Below, one piece after another: positions 54,021 through 63,844 of a stretch of DNA of 64,000 nucleotides. Below the pieces are notes generated by a model. That model was given only the letters and a program-made list of their open reading frames with translations, did no database searches and had not been told where the DNA came from. The translations under genes and the position numbers were made by a program. Source of the DNA: Bacillota bacterium (lineage in GTDB: Bacteria; Bacillota; Clostridia; Christensenellales; SZUA-584); the NCBI GenBank assembly GCA_023406895.1, contig JAEXTV010000009.1, forward strand, positions 4,878-68,877. The letters run 5' to 3'. The stretch's first letter is position 1. Every line of letters begins with the position of its first letter.

Positions 54021-54818
54021 TTGAAAATGTCAAAGAAGTCGTGGAAAAGATGCTTTTTTGTGGCTGTGATTGTGTTCGGCGCTGCGATCATCATATGGAG
54101 CCTGCTCGCCGCAATGACATCGGTGGGTATCAGCATTGGTATGCTGGCACCGGCAGCAGCGGGGATTGTGCTGATTGTTTGGGCACTCTCGCATCTTAAA
54201 ACAAACAAACCCGTTCTCAAGCCCAAATGGCTGCGCATTGCGGTCGTGGCTTGCGTCTGTATCGGCCTTGCCTTAATTCTTGTGCTGGAGATGCTAATGT
54301 TAACCGCGGCAGGGGCTGTGCCCGATACGCCTGCGGATACGGTGATTGTGCTGGGGTGCGGGATATTCCCTGACGGCAGACTCACAGTGTCGCTGAAAAA
54401 CAGACTGGATGCCGCGTACCGGTATCTTAAAGACCATCCGAACGCCAGTGTAATTGTCTCAGGAGGTCAGGGAGATAACGAGCCGGTTGCCGAAGCGCAT
54501 GCGATGCAGAATTATCTTATATCAAAAGGTATTGAGCCGTCGCGGATATACGACGAAGATCAATCCACAAGCACGGAAGAAAACCTTGCGTTTTCGCTTG
54601 AAATCATAGAAAAATTCAATCTGGGCAAAGCTGTGGCTATTGTGACAAGTGATTATCATATTTACCGTGCGTTGCAGCTCGCAAAAGAGCTGGGATACAC
54701 CGGGTACGGAATTCCCTCGCCGACGCCGTGGCGCGTCTGGCTGTCATGCCATGTGCGCGAGTGGCTCGCAATACTCAAAACGACGCTCCTTCCCAACTGG
54801 GATATAAAATTTAATTAG
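54021..54818 (+). CDS. YdcF-like (ElyC/SanA/YdcF, DUF218) membrane protein
   Basis: About 265 residues. Three hydrophobic helices (roughly 12-32, 40-55 and 70-95), then a DUF218 domain facing the outside: DTVIVLGCGIFPDGRLTVSL, VIVSGGQGDNEPVAEA, STSTEENLAFS and VTSDYHIYRA. In enterobacteria such proteins influence envelope polymer lipid-carrier use; a similar role in wall metabolism is possible. A TTG at 54021 has GGGGGA at good spacing; an ATG at 54027 is the alternative. Confidence 0.85.
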   Translation: MKMSKKSWKRCFFVAVIVFGAAIIIWSLLAAMTSVGISIGMLAPAAAGIVLIVWALSHLKTNKPVLKPKWLRIAVVACVCIGLALILVLEMLMLTAAGAVPDTPADTVIVLGCGIFPDGRLTVSLKNRLDAAYRYLKDHPNASVIVSGGQGDNEPVAEAHAMQNYLISKGIEPSRIYDEDQSTSTEENLAFSLEIIEKFNLGKAVAIVTSDYHIYRALQLAKELGYTGYGIPSPTPWRVWLSCHVREWLAILKTTLLPNWDIKFN

Positions 54819-54861
54819 CTTTTATAAAAGAAATTTAGACCCGAGCACAAATGAAAAAGGC

Positions 54862-54890
54862 TTCACAACAGCCGTAAAATATAGTAATAT
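54862..54890 (+). promoter_or_regulatory. Promoter of the BMP-type ABC transporter operon
   Basis: TTCACA (54862-54867), 17 bases, TAATAT (54885-54890), 67 bases before the lipoprotein gene. The leader is A/T-rich with no recognised riboswitch fold. Confidence 0.6.
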
Positions 54891-54956
54891 GACTTGTAAC
54901 AAAATTAGTTTAACATTCATATTTTTTTTGATTAAAAATTTTCTTAGGAGGAACTT

Positions 54957-56192
54957 ATGAAAAAGAGTATCACATTGGTTCTTGCGCTTGCCATGGTGTT
55001 GGTTTTTGCTCTCACCGGCTGCGGCGCTCCGGCGGAATCGGCTCCGGCCTCGTCTGACGTTAAAATCGGCGTCATTTTGGTCCATGACGAAAACACGGGT
55101 TATGACTTTGCCCACATTGACGGCATCAAGAAAGCCGCCGCTGCTGCCGGCATCGCTGACGACCAGATCATCTGGCAGTACAACGTTCCTGAAGACGAAA
55201 CCTGCTACGATAAAGCGACTGACCTCGTCGAGCAGGGCTGCACCTACATATTCTCTGACAGCTACGGCCACCAGAGCTATATGCAGCAGGCTGCCAGTGA
55301 AAATCCGGATGTGACATTTATATCTATGACGGGCGATCAGGCTGCGCTTTCGAAACTTGCGAATTTTAAAAACGCGTTTAACGACACATATCAGTCCCGC
55401 TATGTATCGGGTGTTGTCGCGGGCATGAAGCTGGCCGAACTCGTTGCGGATGGCAAGGTTGCTGACAAGAATATGAAAGACGGCAACATCAAAATCGGCT
55501 ATGTCGGCGCTTTCCCGTATGCGGAAGTGGTTTCCGGCTACACCGGCTTCTACCTCGGCGTGAAGTCTGTTGTGGACAACGTTGTGATGGATGTGACCTA
55601 TACAAACTCTTGGTATGATCCGACAGCTGAAGCGGAAGCGGCCAATTCGCTCGTTTCCTCCGGCTGCATCATCATCAGCCAGCACGCAGACTCCACCGGC
55701 GCTCCCTCTGCTTGTGAAGCGCTGCTCGAAGGCGGCACCACGGTTTACTGCGTGGGTTACAACGTGGATATGCTCTCTGTCGCACCGAAATCCGCGCTGA
55801 CCAGCGCTCAGAACGACTGGAGCGTTTATTACACCTATGCGTTCAACTGCATCTTAAAGGGCGAAGAGATTGCTACAGATTGGGCAAAAGGCTATGACGA
55901 AGGCGCTGTGATGATTTCCAAGCTTGGTGAAAGCTGCGCCGCAGGTACAGCCGATAAGGTTAAAGAAGTTGAAGCCGCTCTCAAAGACGGCAGCCTCAAT
56001 GTGTTCGACACCTCCAAGTTCACCGTCGGCGGCGAAGCTGTGACCACCTACATGGCTATTGACACGGACGGCGACTTTGCCGGCGATACAGGCGAAGCCA
56101 TTGAAGACGGCATCTTCAAGGAATCGACACTGCGCAGCGCTCCGTACTTCGGTCTGCGTATCGACGGTATTACGGAACTTAACGCTCAGTAA
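54957..56192 (+). CDS. BMP family ABC transporter substrate-binding lipoprotein
   Basis: 411 residues. Lipobox LTGC with Cys22, then a BMP/Med (PnrA-like) periplasmic-binding fold: KIGVILVHDENTGYDFAHID, GCTYIFSDSYGHQSYMQQAA, YQSRYVSGVVAGMKLAELV and SAQNDWSVYYTYAFNCILKG. Family members bind nucleosides (for example BmpA/NupN, PnrA). With the ATPase and two permeases downstream this is a complete nucleoside-type importer. AGGAGG site. Confidence 0.93.
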   Translation: MKKSITLVLALAMVLVFALTGCGAPAESAPASSDVKIGVILVHDENTGYDFAHIDGIKKAAAAAGIADDQIIWQYNVPEDETCYDKATDLVEQGCTYIFSDSYGHQSYMQQAASENPDVTFISMTGDQAALSKLANFKNAFNDTYQSRYVSGVVAGMKLAELVADGKVADKNMKDGNIKIGYVGAFPYAEVVSGYTGFYLGVKSVVDNVVMDVTYTNSWYDPTAEAEAANSLVSSGCIIISQHADSTGAPSACEALLEGGTTVYCVGYNVDMLSVAPKSALTSAQNDWSVYYTYAFNCILKGEEIATDWAKGYDEGAVMISKLGESCAAGTADKVKEVEAALKDGSLNVFDTSKFTVGGEAVTTYMAIDTDGDFAGDTGEAIEDGIFKESTLRSAPYFGLRIDGITELNAQ

Positions 56193-56213
56193 AAAGCCAT
56201 TTGGCTAAAGACG

Positions 56214-56243
56214 GAAAGAGCCACCTTAAAAAAGTGGCTCTTT
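56214..56243 (+). terminator. Hairpin between binding protein and ATPase genes (possible partial terminator)
   Basis: AAAGAGCCAC and GTGGCTCTTT form a perfect 10-bp stem with a nine-base loop, then TTTCTATCATTTATT. It would let extra binding protein be made relative to the membrane part. Confidence 0.7.
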
Positions 56244-56314
56244 CTATCATTTATTCCGGGATCCTTGATGATGCGAAGCGTTATTGGGGCAGCCCGACAA
56301 GGGGGAATTCCATT

Positions 56315-57850
56315 ATGCAAAACGCCAAAGCGGCCGTCTGCATGCGCGATATTACCAAGACTTTTGGCCCGGTGGTTGCAAATGACCGGGTGTGTCTCGA
56401 TATACAAAAAGGAGAGATTCTCGCCTTGCTCGGAGAAAACGGCAGCGGAAAGACAACGCTGATGAACATGATCTCCGGCATCTATTATCCTGATTCCGGT
56501 CATGTATTGGTTGACGGATGCGAAGTTTCGATTCGCAGCCCAAAGGATGCTTATGACCTTGGCATCGGTATGATTCACCAGCATTTTAAGCTCGTAGATG
56601 TGCTGAGTGCGGCAGAGAACATCATACTCGGTATGCCGGGAAAAGGCCGTCTTGATTTAAAAACGGTGAGCGAAAAGATTCGCAGCATTTGCGCCATGTA
56701 TGGCTTTGATGTTGATCCGGAGCAGAAAATTTATGACATGTCCGTTTCACAGAAACAGACGGTGGAGATTGTCAAGGTGCTCTACCGCGGGGCGGATATC
56801 TTAATTCTTGACGAACCGACGGCCGTTTTGACCCCGCAGGAAACAGAGAAGCTGTTTGCTGTTTTACGCAATATGCGTGACGACGGCAAGGCGATCGTCA
56901 TCATTACACACAAACTGCACGAAGTTGAAGAAATCTCAGATCGCGTCGTTGTTCTGCGGCGCGGACAATTCGTAGGCAGTATGGCAACGAAGGATACAAA
57001 CGCGGCGGAGATGACCAATATGATGGTCGGTCGTGCCGTGTCTCTCAATATTGATCGGCCTGAACCGATAGACCCCAAACCGCGCATCGTTGTGGAAGGT
57101 CTCACGGTTCGGGACAAAGACGGCATATTAAGGCTCAGTGACGTCTCGTTTACCGCGTTTTCGGGCGAAATTCTTGGCATTGCAGGTATATCCGGCTGCG
57201 GACAGAAGGAGCTACTGGAATCGATCGCGGGTTTGCAGCCGAACGAATCCGGAAGCATTGTCTACATTGACCCCGAAACCGGCAAAGAGATTCAGCTGAT
57301 CGGCAAGGATCCACGCGAGATTCTCGAGATGGGCGTTATGCTGTCTTTTGTACCGGAGGACAGGCTTGGCATGGGGCTCGTTGGCAGTATGGACTTAACT
57401 GACAACATGATGCTTCGTTCGTTCCGACGCGGAAAATCTGTTTTTGCAGACAGAAAAACACCGCGCAGCGTTGCCGAACGCGTGGTGAACGAGCTTTCGG
57501 TAAATACGCCCGGCCTTTCCACGCCGGTGCGCAGGCTCTCGGGCGGTAACGTTCAGAAAGTGTTGGTGGGGCGTGAAATTTCATCGTCGCCAACCGTGCT
57601 GATGACGGCATACGCTGTACGCGGGCTTGACATCAATTCATCTTATACCATTTATGATTTGATCAACCAGCAAAAGCAAATGGGTGTTGCGGTTATCTTT
57701 GTCGGAGAAGATCTTGACGTTTTGCTGGAGTTCTGTGACCGGATTCTCGTCCTCTGCGGCGGAAAGGTCAGCGGCATCGTCCCCGGCAGAGGTGCGGACA
57801 AAAACCAGGTCGGCATGATGATGACCAAACTCGCGGGAGGGGAATCATGA
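56315..57850 (+). CDS. ABC transporter double ATPase, nucleoside type
   Basis: 511 residues with two fused nucleotide-binding domains, as in NupO/RbsA-like ATPases. Domain 1 is intact: Walker A GENGSGKTT, signature MSVSQKQTVEI, Walker B ILILDEPTAVLTPQE, H loop VIITHKLHE. Domain 2 is modified: GISGCGQKELLE for Walker A, LSGGNVQKVLVGREI for the signature and VLMTAYAVRGLD for Walker B, so one site is probably non-hydrolytic, as is usual here. The ATG after AGGGGGAATT was taken; the frame also runs back through the upstream hairpin. Confidence 0.92.
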   Translation: MQNAKAAVCMRDITKTFGPVVANDRVCLDIQKGEILALLGENGSGKTTLMNMISGIYYPDSGHVLVDGCEVSIRSPKDAYDLGIGMIHQHFKLVDVLSAAENIILGMPGKGRLDLKTVSEKIRSICAMYGFDVDPEQKIYDMSVSQKQTVEIVKVLYRGADILILDEPTAVLTPQETEKLFAVLRNMRDDGKAIVIITHKLHEVEEISDRVVVLRRGQFVGSMATKDTNAAEMTNMMVGRAVSLNIDRPEPIDPKPRIVVEGLTVRDKDGILRLSDVSFTAFSGEILGIAGISGCGQKELLESIAGLQPNESGSIVYIDPETGKEIQLIGKDPREILEMGVMLSFVPEDRLGMGLVGSMDLTDNMMLRSFRRGKSVFADRKTPRSVAERVVNELSVNTPGLSTPVRRLSGGNVQKVLVGREISSSPTVLMTAYAVRGLDINSSYTIYDLINQQKQMGVAVIFVGEDLDVLLEFCDRILVLCGGKVSGIVPGRGADKNQVGMMMTKLAGGES

Positions 57851-58941
57851 AACAACCCACTAAGGTGCCATTTATACGTATCGTCAAACGTGATTCAATT
57901 TCGGTCTGGCAAGGCTGGCTTGTCCGCCTTGTAGGTCTTGCATTGGCTCTCGTGGTCAGTGCGGTCGTCATCTATGCGATAGTGAAGATGAATCCGCTCA
58001 AGGTTTACGGTGCCATGTTCGAGGGGAACTTCGGATCTGAGAAGCGTTTTTGGGTCACGCTACGCGATATGGTCATGCTGCTGTGTATCGGTATCGGTCT
58101 TGCGCCCGCTTTCAAGATGCGCTTTTGGAATATCGGCGCGGAAGGCCAGATTCTCGCCGGCGGTATCGCGACCGCCGCAGTGATGATTTACTTTGGAAAT
58201 TCCATGCCGACGTGGGCACTGCTGCTCGTGTCTATTGCCGTGAGCGCTATCGCGGGGGCTTTATGGGGCTTTATTCCCGCTGTATTCAAAGCGCGTTTCG
58301 GCACGAATGAAACGCTGTTCACGCTGATGATGAACTATGTGGCCATTCAGCTCACCTCGTTCTTTGTCGCTCTTTGGGAAAACCCCTTTGGCTCAAATAC
58401 AGTCGGTATCATCAACCAGCAGACAAAAGCCGGTTGGTTCCCGCCTCTTTTTGGCCAGCAATATCTCTTAAATGTGATCATCGTACTCGTGCTGACCATT
58501 TTTATGTACGTTTATCTTCGTTATTCCAAGCAGGGCTATGAAATCGCGGTTGTCGGCGAATCGGAGCGTACGGCGCGCTACATCGGTATTAATGTGAAAA
58601 GCGTTGTGGTCCGTACGATGATGCTTTCGGGCGCTATCTGCGGCTTGGCGGGCTATATCGCGGTGGCGGGTGCGTCCCATACAATTTCGACAAGTACCGC
58701 CGGCGGCAATGGTTTTATCGCCATCATTGTGGCGTGGCTCGCCAAATTCAATTCTTTTATGATGATTCTTGTGGCGGCGCTGCTGGTGTTTATGGAAAAA
58801 GGCGCGATGGAGATTGCGTCGCGGTACAATATGAACGATTTCGCATCCCATATGATTACGGGCATTATCCTGTTCTTCATACTCGGCAGCGAATTCTTTA
58901 CGAATTACCGATTGGTTTTCCGCAGAAAGGAGGCAAACTGA
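57847..58941 (+). CDS. ABC transporter permease, nucleoside type (first subunit)
   Basis: 364 residues, about nine to ten helices, BPD_transp_2 family. Seen: GLAPAFKMRFWNIGAEGQIL and GFIPAVFKARFGTNETLFTL, then YEIAVVGESERTARYIGINV and GAICGLAGYIAVAGAS. Overlaps the ATPase gene by four bases and precedes the second permease by one base. Confidence 0.93.
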   Translation: MKQPTKVPFIRIVKRDSISVWQGWLVRLVGLALALVVSAVVIYAIVKMNPLKVYGAMFEGNFGSEKRFWVTLRDMVMLLCIGIGLAPAFKMRFWNIGAEGQILAGGIATAAVMIYFGNSMPTWALLLVSIAVSAIAGALWGFIPAVFKARFGTNETLFTLMMNYVAIQLTSFFVALWENPFGSNTVGIINQQTKAGWFPPLFGQQYLLNVIIVLVLTIFMYVYLRYSKQGYEIAVVGESERTARYIGINVKSVVVRTMMLSGAICGLAGYIAVAGASHTISTSTAGGNGFIAIIVAWLAKFNSFMMILVAALLVFMEKGAMEIASRYNMNDFASHMITGIILFFILGSEFFTNYRLVFRRKEAN

Positions 58942-58942
58942 T

Positions 58943-59914
58943 ATGGATCAGATTTTGTCCTTGGTTCAGGCTGCCATTGTTTTCGGTACCGTGATTCTCT
59001 TTGGTGCCTTGGGTGAAATTATTACTGAGAAGTCCGGAAATCTGAACCTCGGTGTGCCGGGCATCATGTACCTTGGGGGTATCGCAGGTCTTGCCGGTTC
59101 TTTCATATATGAATCGAGCACGCCCACACCTGAACCGATTGTCGGGCTGCTGATTGCACTGATCTGCGCTCTCGTCGCATCGGTGCTCGGCGGCCTTATC
59201 TACAGCTTTTTAACCATCACGCTGCGTGCCAATCAAAACGTGACGGGCTTGACACTCACCATATTCGGCTCAGGCGTCGCGAATTTTTTTGGCGGTGCGT
59301 TGAATAGCATGGCCGGTGGTGTGGGGCAGATTTCTGTGGCCACAACAAGCGGCGCATTCCGCGCGACATTGCCCTTCTTTTCGGATGTCGGCGTTTTAAA
59401 CGCGCTCGGCTTCATGGTTTATCTGGCGATCATATTGGCCATTCTCACAAGCTGGTTTCTTAATAAAAGACGCAAAGGCCTCAATCTGCGTGCGGTGGGT
59501 GAAAACCCGGGCACGGCGGATGCGGCCGGCATCAGCGTGACAAAATACAAATATATAGCCACATGTGTCGGCGCAGCCATTACCGGCCTTGGCGGCCTTT
59601 ATTACACGATGGACTATATCAAGGGCACATGGGCCATCGACGGCGGTATTGAAAAGCTTGGCTGGCTGGCTGTGGCGCTTGTTATTTTCGCGCGGTGGAA
59701 GCCCAAACACGCGATTTGGGGCTCTTACCTGTTCGGCGTCCTGTTCTGGCTCTACTTCTACATTCCGGGCCTCACACGTTCGTCGCAGGAGCTTTTCAAA
59801 ATGCTGCCCTATGTGGTGACGATCATCGTGCTGATCATCGTCTCGATGCGCAAAAAGCGTGAAAACTCGCCTCCGGGCAGCCTCGGACTGCCATATTTCC
59901 GCGAGGACAGATAA
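58943..59914 (+). CDS. ABC transporter permease, nucleoside type (second subunit)
   Basis: 323 residues, about nine helices, BPD_transp_2 family. Seen: GALGEIITEKSGNLNLGVPG near residue 20, GLTLTIFGSGVANFFGG and NLRAVGENPGTADAAGISVT. AAGGAGG site. It completes the importer with the preceding three genes. Confidence 0.93.
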   Translation: MDQILSLVQAAIVFGTVILFGALGEIITEKSGNLNLGVPGIMYLGGIAGLAGSFIYESSTPTPEPIVGLLIALICALVASVLGGLIYSFLTITLRANQNVTGLTLTIFGSGVANFFGGALNSMAGGVGQISVATTSGAFRATLPFFSDVGVLNALGFMVYLAIILAILTSWFLNKRRKGLNLRAVGENPGTADAAGISVTKYKYIATCVGAAITGLGGLYYTMDYIKGTWAIDGGIEKLGWLAVALVIFARWKPKHAIWGSYLFGVLFWLYFYIPGLTRSSQELFKMLPYVVTIIVLIIVSMRKKRENSPPGSLGLPYFREDR

Positions 59915-59928
59915 CAATAACGTTTAGT

Positions 59929-59964
59929 AAAGGCTCCGGCTCATATCGGAGCCTTTAATGTTTT
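59929..59964 (+). terminator. Terminator of the BMP-type ABC operon
   Basis: AAAGGCTCCG and CGGAGCCTTT form a perfect 10-bp stem, then AATGTTTT. Confidence 0.9.
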
Positions 59965-60109
59965 CGGATACTCGCATATTTCATTGCAGACTTATACATA
60001 TCAGCAATTCGGCTGACTGCTTTGATGAAGAGATGTGAATTGCGAATTGATATACAAGGGGGCATGTGATATATTTTTAGAATAGCATCAACACAAAGAA
60101 GGAAAACAA

Positions 60110-61804
60110 ATGGATTACAAGCAAGCGATAGCCCAGGCCGTAGCGAAAGCTTCCGGCTTAAATACAGAGGAGCTTTCTCCGCTGATTGAGATACCCGGCG
60201 ACCCGGCGATGGGCGACTATGCCTTCCCGTGCTTTAAGCTCGCCAAAGAGCTGCGCAAGGCACCGCCGATGATCGCGGCGGACATCAGCGCCAAACTCGA
60301 AAAACCCGCATTCATCGCGGGCATTCAGGTGGTGGGGGCGTATATCAATTTCTTTTTAAACAAACAGTGCTACATAGAGGATGTGCTGGGGAAGATGAGT
60401 GCGCAGGAAGGCAGCTACGGCAGCAGCCGGATGGGTGCAGGTAAAACCGTCTGTATCGACTATTCGTCCATCAATATCGCCAAGCCTTTTCACATTGGCC
60501 ACTTATCCACCACGGTGATCGGCAATTCGCTTTACCGCATCTATGGATATCTTGGGTACAAACCCGTGGGGATTAACCATCTCGGCGATTGGGGTACGCA
60601 GTTCGGCAAGCTCATTACGGCATACAAAAAGTGGGGCAGCAAAGAGGATATTGAGAAGAATGCGATTACCGCGATGCTCGAGCTTTATGTGCGTTTTCAC
60701 GACGAGGCCGAAAGAGACGAGAGTCTTAATGACGAAGGCCGTGCCTGGTTCAAGAAAATAGAAGACGGTGATGCACAGGCGCTTGAGATATTCAACTGGT
60801 TTAAAGAACTCACGCTCAAAGAGGTCAGCGTCATCTACGATATGCTCGGCGTCAAGTTCGACAGCTACGCGGGAGAGAGCTTTTACAACGATAAGATGCA
60901 GCCTGTGATCGACGAGCTCAAGGCGAAGGATTTGCTGGAGTTTTCGGACGGAGCCTTCGTGGTGCGCCTTGGCGACGATATGCCGCCATGTGTGATACTC
61001 AAATCGGACGGGGCCACGCTTTATTCCACGCGTGATCTTGCTGCTGCGTTTTACCGTAAAAAAACATATGATTTTGATAAATGCCTTTATGTGGTCGCCT
61101 ATCAGCAGAACCTGCATTTTAAGCAGTGGTTCAAGGTGGTTGAGATGATGGGCTACGAGTGGGCAAAGGATCTCGAACATGTCGCTTTCGGCATGGTCTC
61201 GCTCGAGGATGGCACACTCTCCACGCGCAAGGGGAAGGTCGTCTTTCTGCAGGATGTACTGAACAAAGCCGTGGAAAAGACGCTGTCAATCATCAAAGAG
61301 AAGTCTCCGAATCTGGAGAACAAGGAGGAAGTGGCAAAGTCGGTCGGCGTGGGCGCAGTGGTGTTTGATACGCTTTCATCTGCGCGGATTAAAGACATCA
61401 TGTTCTCGTTCGATCGCGTGCTCAATTTTGACGGCGAGACAGGGCCGTATGTGCAATATACGCATGCGCGCTGCGCAAGCCTGTTAAGGCGCGCCGAGTT
61501 CGATTGGGCGGCATCTGAGAAGGATTATTCGGCGCTGAACAACGATGAAGCGTTTGCGGTTGCCAAACTGCTCTACGTGTTTCCCGAAACTGTGCAAAAA
61601 GCGTGCGAGAAGAATGAACCGTATCTCGTCACGCGGCATGTGATTGAGCTTGCCAAGGCGATGAACAGATTTTACTATGAACACAGGATCATTGACGAGG
61701 ATACGGCAAAAACAGCTGCACGCCTCGCATTGACCGACAGTGTGAAGCAGGTGATCAAAACAGGGCTGTGGCTCATTGGTGTGGATGCGCCGGACAGAAT
61801 GTAA
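60110..61804 (+). CDS. argS: Arginyl-tRNA synthetase
   Basis: 564 residues, class I. N-terminal tRNA-recognition domain (about 1-105), catalytic core with SSINIAKPFHIGHLSTTVIG (HIGH motif), LGDWGTQFGKLI, and LSTRKGKVVFLQDVL in the KMSKS position, then the anticodon-binding helices with YVQYTHARCASLLRRA. All parts are intact. GGAAAAC stands before the ATG. Single gene. Confidence 0.97.
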   Translation: MDYKQAIAQAVAKASGLNTEELSPLIEIPGDPAMGDYAFPCFKLAKELRKAPPMIAADISAKLEKPAFIAGIQVVGAYINFFLNKQCYIEDVLGKMSAQEGSYGSSRMGAGKTVCIDYSSINIAKPFHIGHLSTTVIGNSLYRIYGYLGYKPVGINHLGDWGTQFGKLITAYKKWGSKEDIEKNAITAMLELYVRFHDEAERDESLNDEGRAWFKKIEDGDAQALEIFNWFKELTLKEVSVIYDMLGVKFDSYAGESFYNDKMQPVIDELKAKDLLEFSDGAFVVRLGDDMPPCVILKSDGATLYSTRDLAAAFYRKKTYDFDKCLYVVAYQQNLHFKQWFKVVEMMGYEWAKDLEHVAFGMVSLEDGTLSTRKGKVVFLQDVLNKAVEKTLSIIKEKSPNLENKEEVAKSVGVGAVVFDTLSSARIKDIMFSFDRVLNFDGETGPYVQYTHARCASLLRRAEFDWAASEKDYSALNNDEAFAVAKLLYVFPETVQKACEKNEPYLVTRHVIELAKAMNRFYYEHRIIDEDTAKTAARLALTDSVKQVIKTGLWLIGVDAPDRM

Positions 61805-61841
61805 GAGGTCTCACACTCACATCCAAAATATTTACATAAAC

Positions 61842-61873
61842 AGCGGCTGATCGGATTGACCGGTCAGCCGTTG
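61842..61873 (+). terminator. Possible terminator after argS
   Basis: CGGCTGA and TCAGCCG form a 7-bp stem with a 13-base loop, then TTGTCATT. The U-tract is weak. Confidence 0.4.
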
Positions 61874-62038
61874 TCATTGGGCTTGCTGCGCGTGACATAC
61901 AAGCAGCTTTGCGAAAAAACAAGGGTGTCGGCGAAGATATCAGGTTCACGATCACTGCAATCATCGGAGGTGAATGTTCGCAGATGATAAGGAATCTTAT
62001 TTTTAACGCCTGATTTTGTAAAAAAACATGTTCGAATA
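61874..62038. other. Intergenic stretch before serS, possible coding relic
   Basis: A plus-strand frame from about 61885 to a TGA at about 62013 reads as protein-like (GEDIRFTITAIIGGECSQ) without a start or ribosome site. I see no T-box motif (AGGGTGGNACCGCG) ahead of serS. Confidence 0.3.
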
Positions 62039-62067
62039 TTGTTCCGCCGCCATTTTTGTGAGATAAT
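62039..62067 (+). promoter_or_regulatory. Promoter of serS
   Basis: TTGTTC (62039-62044), 17 bases, GATAAT (62062-62067), 39 bases before the ATG. Confidence 0.6.
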
Positions 62068-62105
62068 ACGGATTAGATTTTGATTTGAAATATAAGAGGT
62101 AGGTT

Positions 62106-63365
62106 ATGCTGGACATCAAAAGGATAAGGACAGTACCCGAAGACGTCGCTGCCAATTTAAAAAAACGCGGCGTGACAGGCGTGGTGGAGCAGGTTGCCGA
62201 GCTCGATGAGCAGCGCCGTGCGTTAATTGTGAAGACAGAAAGCTTAAAGGCGCAACGCAACGAAGTCTCCAGGCAGGTGCCGCTTAAGAAAAAAGCGGGC
62301 GAAGACGTGGAGGCGCTGTTTGCCGAAATGAAACAGGTTGCGGAGGATATCAAAGCCATCGATGCGGATCTTGCCGCCATCGATGCCAAAATAAACGATA
62401 TACTGATGTCAACACCCAATGAGCCGCTGCCTGACGTCCCTGTGGGACAGAGTGATGCGGACAATGTGGAAATCAGGCGATGGGGTGAGCCGACCCGGTT
62501 TGAATTTGAACCTCAGGCCCACTGGGATATCGGGACATCGCTCGGAATACTCGATTTTGAAACCGCAGCCAAGGTGACAGGCGCGCGTTTCGTATTTTAC
62601 AAAGGTCTGGGGAGCCGTCTGGAGCGCAGTCTGATCAGCTTCATGATCGATACGCATACGCTGGACGGCCAATATACCGAGGTTTTTCCGCCATTTATGG
62701 TGCACCGCAGCTCGATGCAGGGAACGGGCCAGCTGCCGAAGTTTGAGGAAGACGCGTTCAGCGTTAAAAATACCGAATATTTTCTGATTCCCACAGCTGA
62801 GGTGCCGGTCACCAACATGTACCGTGAGAGCATCATGGAGACGCTGCCGGTTTATCACACCGCTTACAGCGCATGCTTTCGCGCGGAAGCGGGAAGCGCG
62901 GGCCGGGATACGCGCGGGCTGATTCGCGTTCACCAGTTCAACAAGGTGGAGCTTGTGAAGTTTGTCCGGCCGGAAGATTCGGAGAATGAGCTGCAAAGCC
63001 TTGTGCAGGATGCTGAGAAGGTGCTGCAAAAGCTGGGCCTGCCATACCGCGTGGTTCAGCTTTGTACGGGAGACCTTGGGTTTTCATCGGCGAAAACTTA
63101 CGATCTGGAAGTTTGGATGCCCAGTTATAATCGCTATGTTGAGATATCATCCTGCTCGAATTTCGTTGATTTCCAGGCCAGACGTGCGGGGATACGCTAC
63201 CGGACTGACGACAAAAAGAACGCATTTGTGCATACGCTGAACGGCAGCGGCGTGGCCATCGGCCGAACCGTTGCGGCGATACTCGAGAACTATCAGCGTG
63301 CCGACGGCAGCGTGGAAGTGCCCGAGGCGTTAAAAAGCTACATGAAGACAGATGTGATTAATTAA
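62106..63365 (+). CDS. serS: Seryl-tRNA synthetase
   Basis: 419 residues, class II. N-terminal long antiparallel coiled coil (about 25-105) that recognises the long variable arm of tRNA-Ser; catalytic core with motif 2 [29 protein letters not shown] and motif 3 [27 protein letters not shown] site. It would charge the tRNA-Ser(TGA) encoded at 16914. Confidence 0.97.
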   Translation: MLDIKRIRTVPEDVAANLKKRGVTGVVEQVAELDEQRRALIVKTESLKAQRNEVSRQVPLKKKAGEDVEALFAEMKQVAEDIKAIDADLAAIDAKINDILMSTPNEPLPDVPVGQSDADNVEIRRWGEPTRFEFEPQAHWDIGTSLGILDFETAAKVTGARFVFYKGLGSRLERSLISFMIDTHTLDGQYTEVFPPFMVHRSSMQGTGQLPKFEEDAFSVKNTEYFLIPTAEVPVTNMYRESIMETLPVYHTAYSACFRAEAGSAGRDTRGLIRVHQFNKVELVKFVRPEDSENELQSLVQDAEKVLQKLGLPYRVVQLCTGDLGFSSAKTYDLEVWMPSYNRYVEISSCSNFVDFQARRAGIRYRTDDKKNAFVHTLNGSGVAIGRTVAAILENYQRADGSVEVPEALKSYMKTDVIN

Positions 63366-63419
63366 AAGTGGTATTGGAAGGAACATGTTATTCTTATGCA
63401 CTTTTAATGGAGGTTTTAG

Positions 63420-63833
63420 ATGGAAGAAAGAAAAGACTATGGCAGCACAGAGATTTTGAACTCAAAAAAAGCACCGTCCAGCATCACAGTCAATGTGCGC
63501 CCGCGCGTCGCTTTTGACGATGTCCAATACAAAAAGAACCGCGGGATTCCTAAAGGGTTGCTGGCCGCATTGGTGACCGTGGGGGCATTGCTCGTTATAG
63601 GCGTGATCGTGGTGGGCGTGCTGCTGATCACGCAGCCCAAAACGACCGCGGCAATTGATACCGTGCCTGCCGCCTCCGATGCGGCGGAGCCAGAAGCCAC
63701 ACCGTCGGCCACGCCGGAACCGACGCCGTCCGCGACGCCCGTACCGACCACACCGCCTGAGGAAAGCGACGATTTAAGTTCCATATTCGAGGTGCCGACC
63801 AACCCGATACTTGAAGAATCGCAAGGCCAATGA
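63420..63833 (+). CDS. Single-pass membrane protein with Pro/Thr-rich tail, unknown function
   Basis: 137 residues. A basic, polar N-terminal part (1-44), one strongly hydrophobic helix (about 46-70) and a tail with repeated short motifs TPSATPEPTPSATPVPTTPP, low in order. GGAGG stands eight bases before the ATG. The build (cytoplasmic head, anchor, extended wall-spanning tail) resembles the anchor and tail of the LCP protein at 24371, which also ends in PSATPAPSATP. No family recognised. Confidence 0.8.
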   Translation: MEERKDYGSTEILNSKKAPSSITVNVRPRVAFDDVQYKKNRGIPKGLLAALVTVGALLVIGVIVVGVLLITQPKTTAAIDTVPAASDAAEPEATPSATPEPTPSATPVPTTPPEESDDLSSIFEVPTNPILEESQGQ

Positions 63834-63844
63834 GCATATCAAAA

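Noticed and set aside
54819..54956. Purine or nucleoside riboswitch before the BMP-type importer
   Set aside because: The leader is too short and A/T-rich, and no purine-aptamer core could be traced.
61805..62105. T-box riboswitch upstream of serS
   Set aside because: The conserved T-box sequence AGGGTGGNACCGCG and a following terminator are not present; a plain promoter is visible instead.
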